64,000 bases of DNA from Hyperoplus lanceolatus (lineage: Eukaryota > Chordata > Actinopteri > Uranoscopiformes > Ammodytidae): positions 21,175,001 through 21,239,000 of the forward strand of contig CM049396.1 of NCBI GenBank assembly GCA_026929865.2, given 5' to 3'. Position numbers and translations under genes: made by a program. The notes below the pieces were generated by a model, which did not search any database, had not been told where the DNA came from, and worked only from the letters and a program-made list of their open reading frames with translations. Each line of letters begins with the position of its first letter. The first letter of the stretch is position 1. Of the stretch, positions 24,073 to 35,276 are shown in pieces.

Positions 24073-25679
24073 TTTATAGATACATCAAAACTAGTTTCGT
24101 CCGATATAACCTCAGGAATGGTTTTTAAAATGCACAAATACTGACTCCTGTATTATTTACAATCCAGCCCCTGACTTGCCATGTGACACAGTGTCTTTTT
24201 CGATAATGGCTGTATTGTTTATGAGAAGTGAATTACTGTGATGGGTCTGCTAAACAATAGAGCAGCATATTGTCCACATACGGTTATTTTGTTCCAATCG
24301 TTTAATGCTAACCTGCTGTTTGCGTTAGTCTATAAATATGAATGAAGTGGCCATGCTTTTCAATACCAGTGATCTTAGGAGCCGCAACATGCTTTGATCC
24401 CTGGCTTAAGGTTTCTGCTTTAGCCTATATGAAATACTTAACATTCATTCTCTGTAACACCCAGTGCTATGTCACAATAATGTTTTGACTAATTTGATTT
24501 TACCTCAAAGTTGGCCTAAAATAGCCCATGCAGTTAATGTTCAGTAAGTGAGGTATGCAATTTATGAACAACTGGAAGACTTTAGTGTAACTGTAAAATA
24601 AAGAAAAACGTTAATATGGAAGATATAGCTTTGTAACATTGTAAAAATGTAATATCATATTAAATATTGAAATAACAGCTATTGACTATCTCGTCTTGAT
24701 ATCAAGTTGCTTTCATTAGGGCCGTTTAACTCTAACTGAAGAGTTTTTAAAAAGGAGTACAAACATGCAAAAGATTAAAGAGAGCCAGTTAAATGCCACC
24801 TTCTCTGTGATGTTGGCTGTTTGTGTGTGTGTATGTGTGTGTGTTTTCTTCCCTTTTTCTGTGTTGAATCCCTGCTTTGAATCCCATTTTTACATTTCCA
24901 TTGAGGCATGGTGGCAGCCTGTGTGTTTGCTTTGTATTACAGTTGTTGTGTCTTTGCGTCTGTGCGTGTATTTTTAGAGAGAAGCTTTGATGCTGCTGGC
25001 GGGGGAAATATTCCACCACACATGTCACACTCCAGTTAAATGCTGTATCGCAGGTGAGGGGAGCGCTCATATGTAGTTTCTTTGGTTTTAGCGCAATGAG
25101 CAAAGGTGCACTGTACCTCTGATATGATGAGCTGATAGAGATTTCTTATTTAACTTTCATAACAACACTGGAGAAGGTGACAGTATTGCATTATAGGAAA
25201 ACAACAGTGTTGGAGGAGAACACAGGATTTATGTAAGACGTGTTCCATTTTCATTCAAAGTTTTAACAAAGCTTTTTTTCTGTGCCTTTGGTTAGGGCTA
25301 CATACATATAACGGACTTCACAGCTAAATTGATAATATTTTTAAAAGGAGTGCAATGTGTTTTCACATTTATGTAGTAAATTGAAATTTTCATTGACAAT
25401 TCAAATTATTCAAGCTGTTATGTTTTAATTGTATGATTATTTTGCCTGGTAAACAATTGGTGAGACTGTTTGGCATGGCAGACTTTGAATGATAGGAGCA
25501 AAATGTCACTGCAGTAGCTATAGGAACAATTGCCTATACAGTGAATGTATTGTTTTGAACAAGTCACCAAAACTGGTTGGAACCAATCTCTGGACTCAAA
25601 AAAGGCAGATGAAGTTAGAAAGGTTTATATTCTCAAAAAAACAGAATGTGCATGTGAGACTTGAGGAGTGTGAAGTCCA

Positions 25680-25748
25680 GTGCTAGGCTTCGGTGTCCTT
25701 GAGAATCGGGAAAGGCGCCTTTAAATAAAATGTATTATTATTATTAGG
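25680..25748 (+). mobile_element. L2-like LINE 3' tail
   Basis: The segment GGCGCCTTTAAATAAAATGT followed by a short (TTA)n repeat is the typical 3' end of fish L2-type elements, from memory. Only the tail is present. Confidence 0.5.
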
Positions 25749-25983
25749 CAGGCAAACAAAAGGCACCAGGGTCCAGAGTCAATACGTTAATAAGAGGCCT
25801 GAGCGTGTGCTTCACCAAGGAGGTTGACCGAACGATCTAGCAGACATGAAGGGGAAAAGCCTGGGTCTATATACTGAGCTTGAGGATGAGATAGATTCCA
25901 GGTGTACCAATTAGCCCAGGTGAGGAAGGCAAGAACAGAAGGAACGCCCTGCATTTTACAAGCCCTGCATATGGGGTAGAGCG

Positions 25984-25994
25984 TTCACACACAC

Positions 25995-26079
<85 letters not shown>
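25984..26079. repeat. (CA)n microsatellite
   Basis: A CA run of about 96 bases with a single CG interruption near 25999. Confidence 0.95.
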
Positions 26080-26082
<3 letters not shown>

Positions 26083-26149
26083 ACCAAGGAGAATAGGAGA
26101 AGGGACCCTTTACATTAATGGCATGTATTTATCTAAAGAAATTAAACAG

Positions 26150-26152
<3 letters not shown>

Positions 26153-26232
<80 letters not shown>
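26153..26232. repeat. (TA)n microsatellite
   Basis: An uninterrupted TA run of about 80 bases, 70 bases downstream of the (CA)n tract. Confidence 0.95.
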
Positions 26233-26235
<3 letters not shown>

Positions 26236-27884
26236 TCTTCCTTATTAGAAAAATATTTTGACTGCCAGCCTCTGAACGAGTTAAACATACATTTATTTAA
26301 AAAAACCAACACGTTACTGCTTGCACATAGATGTATTGATTACAAATGGCTGAGATAGTCTATCCTTCTTGTCAACACACACAAGTTTACCGTGTGAAGT
26401 TAAAGACTCACTTCACTATTTCACAAAGCTAATACAAGAAATAAGAAGGTTCATCGAAGAGTTCGTGAGTGAGTGCATGGAAACAAGGGGGGGGGGGGGG
26501 CTGGTATCAGTGCCAGGTGTATCAATGGCAGGAGGGTGATGGTGAAAAACTGAGACAAATGAAGAACAAATAGAGAGAATAAATGCAACAATAAATCATT
26601 AGAAGAGCAGAGTTGAGTGACCAGGGTGAAAGAGGATCCCAAGAGAAACATGGAAGAAAATACAAACACTGAAGCAGAGTTTAAACCAAGAAATAAAAAG
26701 CAGGAATAGAGCTGTTTCTTGTATATTTGTTGCATAATTTTGAAATACCAACACATTTCCATGCAGCATTAGTTAGTTGGAAGATTGTAGACATTAGATG
26801 TGTGGGTATTTTAGGAGCAAATATTAAGTATTTTTAGTAAAAGCTCTTCATGTGGGAATAGGAAATGAATCCATAATTTTTTGGGCAGTTGTGTGTATTT
26901 ATGTGTGTGTTGGTCTCCCAGCCCTCAGGTTGGTGCTGGGCCTGTCATAATGGTGTGATAGTACAGGTGAATGCATAGATGATATCCCCTGTTGGTCAAT
27001 GATGTTCTGTCTGCAGGAGATAAATGTAATTAATTGAGCTCTAATTGCTTTCTGGTGTGAAGTAGCTTAATCATTGTAACCTGCCAAAGACAACTTAAGT
27101 CTTTCTTTTTCTAGCACCCCATCAATTCCACTTTCTGCTCATTCCATTGCCCTCTAATCTGGTTCTAGTTTTGTGGGTTTGATTACATTTTTAACTAAAA
27201 CTGAACACCATACGAGTGCAAAATATTCCAGATTTGACTTGTTAAATGGCTCCTTCTGAATGACTAACCATAAGTAGCACTATGGGACAATATTTATATA
27301 GGTTGGTCCCTGTTTTGTTTTTCTTCACATGTACACACATTTCTACAAGATGGTTTCACGCTATTCCACTGACTGACAAGTTCAACAATGAATTGGATGC
27401 ATGCAATTTGAAATTTCAATACCCGGTTTGAACCCTAATTACATCAGCCGGGCAAATTTATGAAGTTAGTTAGAGTTACACTCCCTGTTCCAATTTAACT
27501 GATCTTAGTGTTTAAAATGGAAGGTTAAGAAATTTCCCCATTTTGAGTCTCCTGTTTGTGTAAGATTTTCAGTGCAGGTGTGTGCGGATATGTTCAGCAG
27601 CAGCATTTCACCTCTATGGGCACGGCTCAAAGCTTTTTCTTGCTGAAAGTCAGTCAGGCCTGTTATCACACAAACAGCTGTTGGTTTGGCCACCAGAGCA
27701 GCATCGAAGCAGACCACTGGGACGTGACTATGTATTAACTACACAGGTGGGTGCAGGATACTGACTGCAATCAGTCAATCCATGTTGCAGTTGGATATCC
27801 AACTCCTGATGTCAAGTGCTGTTGAAAAAGCTGGAGACGTAGAGGGAGACATAGCTGATAAGAACACTTCAAAACAGGAGGGGG

Positions 27885-28040
27885 GCGCTCGTGGTGTAGT
27901 GGTTTGAGCGTCCCCCTAGAGGTTCGAGTCCGACCCGGGTCAGTTCTATGCATGTCTTCCCCTCTTTGCCCCATTTCAACCCTGCCTCCCCAAATCTGTC
28001 GAATAAAGTAGGCCTAAAAAGTGCCAAAAAATAATATAAC
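27885..28040 (+). mobile_element. tRNA-derived SINE
   Basis: The head carries a pol III A-box-like TGGTGTAGTGGTT (27892-27904) and a B-box GGTTCGAGTCC (27921-27931) at tRNA-like spacing. A pyrimidine-rich body follows, then TCGAATAAAGTAGGCCTAAAAA and an A-rich end. The layout is that of a tRNA-headed SINE; no target duplication was resolved. Confidence 0.75.
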
Positions 28041-28050
28041 AAAAAAAAAA

Positions 28051-28353
28051 CACGTAAGAGATATAGGACTAATTGCTGGTATAAAATGATCACTGTTTTA
28101 GTCTTCATTTCATCCCCTTTTATTGTCTTATCATCATTGTGACTAATCATTGCTATTCTATTGGATGGGCCAGTGAACAGCCCTCTTAAACTCTGATTAA
28201 TAGAACAATCTCCAGTTGCTCTTAATCAGTCTTACTTCAGTTTACCAGGTCTCACACTTGATTTTGATTTCTTCTCGCTATACAAGAACTGTGATTGCAC
28301 GGCAGCCTTGATTATAGCGCTTATTGATGGGTGGTGAGTGTAATAAAAAAATT
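28051..28353. repeat. Duplicated block Y, copy 1
   Basis: About 300 bases, starting at ACGTAAGAGATATAGGAC, recur at 29395-29690 in the same orientation with only about five substitutions and one 2-base indel. Confidence 0.9.
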
Positions 28354-29238
28354 AGAGGCTTGAAACGTCATAGCTGGATATAGTATACCAAGGAATGTTA
28401 TCTGATGAGTGGTGGAGCAAAATAAAATACATTGAAGATGACAACGATGCCTCACACCCTGTGTGGACCAGAGCTGTCTTGACACCAAGGTTTCTGTACA
28501 GAGTGCTTTCTACAGGCTGTGATAATTAACCCACCTACTACAGTATATAGCTTCCTTATAGATGTTCTGGGAGCAGCCTGTCAGAATTGCGAGATAAAAA
28601 GTGACTGCACATATAAGCCCTTCTCATACCAGCGAGGTACAAAGCTCTAATGTGGTGACAGGAATCTTTGAGAAACTTCTTGGCTCGCTCTTTAATATTC
28701 AAAATAAATCACAGAATATTATATCCAGGCAATCTGGTCGGATTTCAGAAAGATAAAGCAAAAAAGCCATGTGCCGCTTTGGAAGATGGATGACGAGGAG
28801 GGGAGGCGAAGGAGGCACAACTGAGACTGTTCAAAAGAGAGATGGATTGAGGTAGTGTGCAGGGAACAAACATTCCCCTCCAGCGAGCACACGACTCAGC
28901 ATCCGTCTGCACACCCCTAAGCCTCCCTCCAATCCATCACGCCCTTGATGCACCTCTGCTTTCATCTTACCGCCCGACACCCCTGTCCCTTTCTCCCCAA
29001 CTTGTCTCAGGTAAAAAGTGAGGATGGGAGTCAGCAGTTTCTTAACCACACAAGATGTCATTCACCTCAGTTGGCAATCAATCTTTGGCTGTATCCGCAC
29101 AGAGCACACACGGGCAGTGTGCAGAGATGTGTGCTGGCAGTGGGTGGCTGTGTGTGGGTGGATGGCAGTTAGCGATACATTGTGCACTACATGGTGTTCT
29201 TTTGTATCTTCACAAGCTTAGCAGGGGTTATGAAAACC

Positions 29239-29838
29239 CATTTTTTTGAATTTCATAGAGTTAAAGATCTCCTATTAAACTACTTTTCTGGTCTTAATTT
29301 CTCATTAATGACTCCTATAGAGCAACCTGACACGAATCACAGCACAAAAACTATGTAGATTTTCGGGAAATGCTTCCTCTCAAAAAAAAATAAAACGTAA
29401 GAGATATAGGACTAATTGCTGGTATAAAAGGATCACTGTTTTAGTCTTCATTTCATCCCCTTTTATTGTCTTATCATCATTGTGACTAATCATTGCTATT
29501 CTATTGGATGGGCCAGTGAACAGCCCTCTTAAACTCTGATTAATAGAACAATCTCCAGTTGCTCTTAATCAGTCTTACTTCAGTTTACCAGGTCTCACAC
29601 TTGATTTTGATTTCTTCTCGCTGTACAAGAACTGTGATTGCACAGCAGCCTTGATTAGCGCTTATTGATGGGTAGTGAGTGTAATAAAAAAAAACATTTT
29701 TTTGAATTTCATAGAGTTAAAGATCTCCTATTAAACTACTTTTCTGGTCTTAATTTCTCATTAATGACTCCCATAGAGCAACCTGACTCGAATCACAGCA
29801 CAAAAACTATGTAGATTTTCGGGAAATGCTTCCTCTCA
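29239..29838. repeat. X-Y-X compound duplication
   Basis: Block X (29239-29382, 144 bases) is followed by Y copy 2 (about 29395-29690) and then by X again (29695-29838, also 144 bases). The two X copies differ at about two positions. Poly(A) runs lie at both junctions. No gene is affected; the block is within the presumed gpr22 leader intron. Confidence 0.9.
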
Positions 29839-32800
29839 TCTGGGGCTTTAAGCATTCTCTGAAATTTGAACAAGTGAATCGCGACCGGCTGCCCTAGTGT
29901 GCCCTAGCACTCAGCACAGCCACCCCAAATGGTCAGCAGGGAATACGTCTAAATGCATGTAAGTCATTATTTAACACTTAAGTATGGTTAAACATGGCTA
30001 TAAATCATTATAACAACGTTTATAGGTCATAAAAGTTGAAAAAGCATAATAGGTGCTCTTTAAGCATTGCTTTGCCCTTAAGGGGTTGGGCAGTGTGTGG
30101 GTTTTTAGCACTTTGGAAGCTACTCTTACACCTTTAATAAACAAAGTATTCAGGTTGTGTGTTCTCACATTCATTGTGCATTTCTCCTGAAGTCCCTGTC
30201 CTGATCAGAAATACATTCGATTGGACGGGATGTTGTTGCACCGCTGAGCGAGCTGTGTTGTTGGCCAGTACAGGCTGCTTTGTTGGGAGCCTGCCAGAGA
30301 TGCTGCTGCCCAGCTGGTGGCTGCTTGCTGTTAGCGCTGCTGGATGAATTGAGTGGGAAAATTAAGCCTTTGATCGATTGTCTCTCTGCGGACATTATGA
30401 ATACCTGAGACTGCCATGACTCAGTGTGCTGCATGCACCATCAACCTGTTTTCTTTCTCTTTTTCCTCCTTTTTCTCCATCAAAGGAGAAACAGATAACT
30501 ATATCTGCACAAATAGAAGCCTGAAAAAAAGCACTCTTGTAAACTTAGTTTTTGTTATCAGGTCAACCATTCACCACAACAATAAAACAAAATACAATTC
30601 CAAAAAGAGATGGAGTATTGTTATTGTAAGTTATTGTAACTCCTGCCTGACTTACTTGACTAACTTCAAGCAATCTATTGTATAGCTTAATCAAACCTGA
30701 GACTTTTCAAATAAAAACTATAGCATAGATGGCTTGAACACTATCTAATATCACTCTGGAGTGATCCTGTTCCTTATTCAAGCGATTACCCCCTCTCGTC
30801 TCACTGACAGCAGTACAAATAAAAGGGCGGTCACAGAGATTGAAAACAGGGAACCACAAAACAAGTCGCTGCACAAATGATTTACAACAGATCGAAATTC
30901 AGCAGACCTTGTCCTCTGTTAAAAGTTGTTACACCTTCAGAAATATGCAAAATCTGAATACAAAGTGAGCTAAGGGAGGGCACATATAATGCTTACATTT
31001 AAATAAGTAGCAAACTAAAGTATCACCTGTACCAACTTCCATCTAGATAGCACAGTATTGAGGGGAAAACGGCCTGGCTCAAGAACAGCACTTTCAACAC
31101 GACGAGCAGCAGTCAATTTAATCAACAGTTTTTGCTTCACTTCAGACGAGTGTGTGTTGTTTGTCAGACAGGTGCACTGGCCTGGAAGTGCAGTCATCAT
31201 CCGAAGTGCATCTTGAGTGAAATAAGTGCATCTATCCATTGAGGCGAGATTTCACCAAAGACATTTAAGTGTATTTACGACTACATGTGGTCCGTACATG
31301 TGGTCTGTGGGAGTCCATTTTGAGTAAAATGTTCTCTGATTCTGAAAAGCAGGTGCAATTTTGTGCTGGTGTGTATTAATAACATGAGATCACATTGTGC
31401 AGCAACTGAAAAGTATACAGCAACTCAACGTCTGATTGAGATTAAGGTACATAAAGTTGTGGCTGGGTCTTTTGTCTGTGCTGATTGCACTCTTTTGATA
31501 ACACTCTTGCAGTGTCTTTCTACAGCTATCTTTGGAGATCACAGAAACATCAGCCATATCAGTACCATCTACATGTATGTTTTTCTGTCCATGCCATTTT
31601 TCAATTTTTTCGTCTCTGTTTACCTACCATGTGAGTACTGCATGACTAAACCCTTATCCATCCTCTTCTTCTGACATGTCCCAAGAAGGAGGTAACGTTG
31701 TGTGGTATATCAGCAAGGCATACCTAAGCAATTTGCCAAGATAATGCAATGCCTTACACATATGTTAAAGACACTCTCTGGGCTGAAAAGCATGACTGCT
31801 GTTTTTCTTTGTTTTGGGAAGAAGTCATTTTAGCCTTTGGCAGGAAAACGTGTCGTCAGGAGAGAAAAAAACACATGAATAGTGTGTGCAAAGATTGCTT
31901 ACTCACAAGAGTGAGTAAGAAGTGAAAGAGAGAAACTGAACTATAGTCACACTGACAAAAAGATTGGCTTGCGCATTTACTCACTCATATTTTGAAAGGG
32001 GGCATGACAGCTTGCACCAAACCTATTATAACCCTGTAAATAACAGTAAATCATTTAATCTCATATTGAACTAACGAGGCACATTATCTAGTTTCTAATA
32101 CACAATTGTAAATTATGATGTTTATTGTTGACGGCAGAGAGACTACGAGTTTACAGGAAACCAATGTAAGACCCCTGGGACTGAAATGAAGCTAAAACAA
32201 ATCTTCAAAACAGCTTAAGATCTGTTAGTCTTCAACTACCAAAGCTGTCAGAGAGATTGGGAGGCTTTTTAGATGTTAGTGCCTGTTCGTTTAGGTCCTT
32301 TCCTAATATAACATTTAGCTCTTCTGCCTCCTTCTCCTCTGTCTGACATGTCAGTCAAAGGCTTTATTTAGTTTATGGTGTGGAAGTATCACAGGTTAAC
32401 ACAGCTGTTTCTACTCTTTTGTCTGTGTCATCTGCCAGTTCATCACACAGTACCCATTGGCAAAGGGCTGATTTGTTGCTCATTGTTCCTCTTAGTCATA
32501 TAATAGCATAAATGACTCCTGTTGAAAAGCCATTCAGCGTGCTCAGTTCACCAGCACACAGACATCCCCTTGTAATTATTTGGCAGATCTGTTAGGGGAA
32601 CAGATGATGGCCTGATGTTATACGAGACCGATCAAATCAGTGACTGCAGAAGAATCCCAAGCACCACTTTGCTCTTGTCAAAAAATTACAAGTAAATGAA
32701 CATGTCACTGTGTTGTTTTCACATCACCTGTGAAGATCACATGTTAGATCAGTTTATAGTTTCTATCATTGACTTTTCTCGTCAATCATAAGATTACATT

Positions 32801-34204
32801 TACAAAATTATTCATTCAGTTCTCTTTTCACAGACTCTGCCCGGACGATGAAATATTGACACACATGTTGCACTCTGTGATTGTTGCAAGTGATTGACTG
32901 CTAGATCTAAAGTGTGTATTGATTTCAGACTGTAAACACAATTTATTTATTTACATTATTCAATTTATTCGGGGACATCATAAGGTCATGAACCACTGTA
33001 TATTCTTGTACTATGTGCTCAGTGTGAAATAGTCTCCGATACGAGGTGGTTCTGCATTAATATGTTTCAATGTCAAATGCAACCCAAAATGTCAGCTAAC
33101 TTCTTCTTTGACAGATGTTGGATGAGAAAAAAGTGCTACAAATACTGAAGTTATATCCAACAAATCAAACACAATACCTTAGTCCAATACTTCATGATAC
33201 CGTGAGTTGTGCTTAAGTAAATAAATTACACATATTCTTGGCTGCAGTTGTTTTTTTTAAAAAAACATCAATAAAACACATTTGCTCAAAACTATTTAAG
33301 TCAGTGTTCGTCATGAGACCACAGGTACCCGGGGAAGGATATGATAGGGAGTTCTTGCTTGCCTCTGGCTTGTTGAATTGGCAGATCGATGATGCTTTAA
33401 ATCAATGTTCCAGCAGCATCGCAAACCCCATGGAACCCATTAGTGGATTAAGATGGACGATTCTTCCACACTGAGTCCTGTTCTGCCTGCAGAACAGGAC
33501 AAATGGGAGGGAAAGCTGAAATAGAAAAAAAAAATGGAAAACGGCAAGGGAGAGGTTTGGAACAACAACTGTGGCAGAAGAGAATGTATTGTGGCCAGGA
33601 GGGACACACCTGTAACTCTTCCATCAGGGACCGCAATAGATTCTTTCTTATTCTATATCAACAACAAATATTATAACTTATGAAACAACACTTGGTATGG
33701 TTCCTTCTCGGGCACATGAGAACATCCAGCCAGCCATGAATAACATGTCCAACATGCAAAGTAGTCTGTCTCCGCTAGTAAACTGAAAAGGGAACAGAGT
33801 GGGAAGGCATGTGAGCGATATAGGAGAGCAGATGAGATAGAGAGGGTGTCGCCAGGGGGAGGTGGTCTTTCTGGTCTAGCATTGTTTATGTGTTACTGTC
33901 TGTGGAACATTGATCCATTCTTTTTCATTATGTCTCCCTGTGAGAACTATTAACTGCTGCCACCCCATTGGGAGCCTTTCATGTTGATATGCACTGCACG
34001 GACTCTTTACCTGCCCAACAATGATCCTGACACCTCTACTCTTGGTTGTAGAAGCTGACAATGTTATACTGTTTGTGGTAAAAAAAAAAGAAACAGAGGA
34101 TTTAACAAGAGGGGCTTTTAAATTGGCATTCACTAGACTTGTGCAGGCATTCATTGTCTTGCAAAGTGGGTTGTCAATGATCTCTAAGGCCTCTGGTAGA
34201 AAAA

Positions 34205-34445
34205 TAGAAGAAGACATACTTTATTAATCCCCGGGGGATTCAATTTTCACTCCCAAATACAGACATGCAAACAGGACCTTTACGCATGCATGGAAGGAGA
34301 AATGTCAGAGTGATGGGCAGCCAGTCTCACAGAGACAGCACTCAGACCAGTTTTAGGGGCTCAGTGCCTTGCTCAAGTCACCTTGGCAGTGCCCAGGAGG
34401 TGAACTGGCACTTTTCTAGCAAGCAGTCCACACTCCAACATTGGT
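34205..34445. mobile_element. LINE-like repeat fragment
   Basis: The sequence TACTTTATTAATCCCCGGGG and the following block, through GCTCAGTGCCTTGCTCAAG, resemble a very common teleost non-LTR-derived repeat, from memory. No coding sequence remains. Confidence 0.45.
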
Positions 34446-35154
34446 ACGTGCTGGAACTAGCTCTGTAACCCAAATCCCCACAGACTGAGCTCCACCCCTA
34501 GACGATCGAGTTTGAAGGAAGAAAATAACAAGATATTGCCCAGAATGAAGCGAGTGGGAAATGTTATATACAGTATATGTGTGTGTCTCTTGTTACTGAC
34601 CCATATACTGTATGTTGCATATTGATGAATAAAGCATCTACCCACTCATGCTCATGAAAAGCATGATCACATCATTGTAACAGTATTCAAGTACAGTATT
34701 CATAGTCCTTGATCTGTAAGCACAGTCAGGAATAAATCCCCATTGGTTTGTTAAAATGTGTAGACTGCCTCTGGATCCACCGCTGAGTTCCTGCTTAGTG
34801 CACTCATACCTGCAAATGTGGCCCAAGAGACATGCTGCTCCAATTCCTGCCTGAACAGTTACCCATGTCTACGCGGAGCGTGTTGTTGTCTAACTGCCTG
34901 AGCTGCGTGAGACATCATGGGTCATCAGCAGCAGCTTGAACTGCACCACATGACTCTAATCGACAGCCAAAACCCCTTTCACTCCACTGTGTCAAATCAT
35001 AGTTTCTCTTCATTTGTAAAATTTGACTTATTATTTTTGAGTAAACAGGACAGACGCTGACTGCTTGATCTTTCTCTGTTATCTGTTTATCTTCCTCCTC
35101 CTCTTCTCCTTTCGATATCTCCTGTCTTTATACATGTTTTCCTTTTTTTTGCAG

Positions 35155-35276
35155 AATCTCCCACAGATCTGGCCATTGTCATCGCCTAGTTTGAGCCAGA
35201 GGAAAAACAGGAAAGACCGAGCATGGTCTGGTGTGGCGGGCGCTGTTGCTATGTGTGAAGGTGTGCTGTGGCGTCA
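35155..35276 (+). promoter_or_regulatory. gpr22: gpr22 5'UTR segment with upstream ORFs
   Basis: After the acceptor at 35154 the leader contains an ATG at 35223 opening a 12-codon frame including its stop (35223-35258). A second ATG at 35251 opens a frame that overlaps the main start codon. The receptor start at 35277 is the first ATG in its frame. Such upstream frames usually lower translation of the main frame. Confidence 0.55.

Larger units (their letters stand above)
23170..35154 (+). other. gpr22: Presumed leader intron of gpr22
   Basis: No coding exon was recognised on either strand. Contents: a G-run at 23407-23426, C/CA runs at about 24028-24069, an L2-like tail (25680-25748), (CA)n at 25984-26079, (TA)n at 26153-26232, a tRNA-derived SINE (27885-28040), a small compound duplication (28051-29838) and a LINE-like fragment (34205-34445). 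A homeodomain-site-rich patch at about 27025-27075 (TAATTAATTGAGCTCTAATTGC-type) could be a conserved non-coding element; this is only a guess. Confidence 0.45.

Noticed and set aside
26149-26358. 69-codon Ile/Tyr repeat frame
   Set aside because: Translation of the (TA)n microsatellite.
34570-34615. 12 bp perfect inverted repeat (ATACAGTATATG)
   Set aside because: The stem is short, AT-rich and common by chance; the hairpin at 40954 is much stronger.
35268-35276. Starting GPR22 three codons earlier at a GTG
   Set aside because: GTG initiation is rare in vertebrates and the ATG at 35277 is in frame immediately after.
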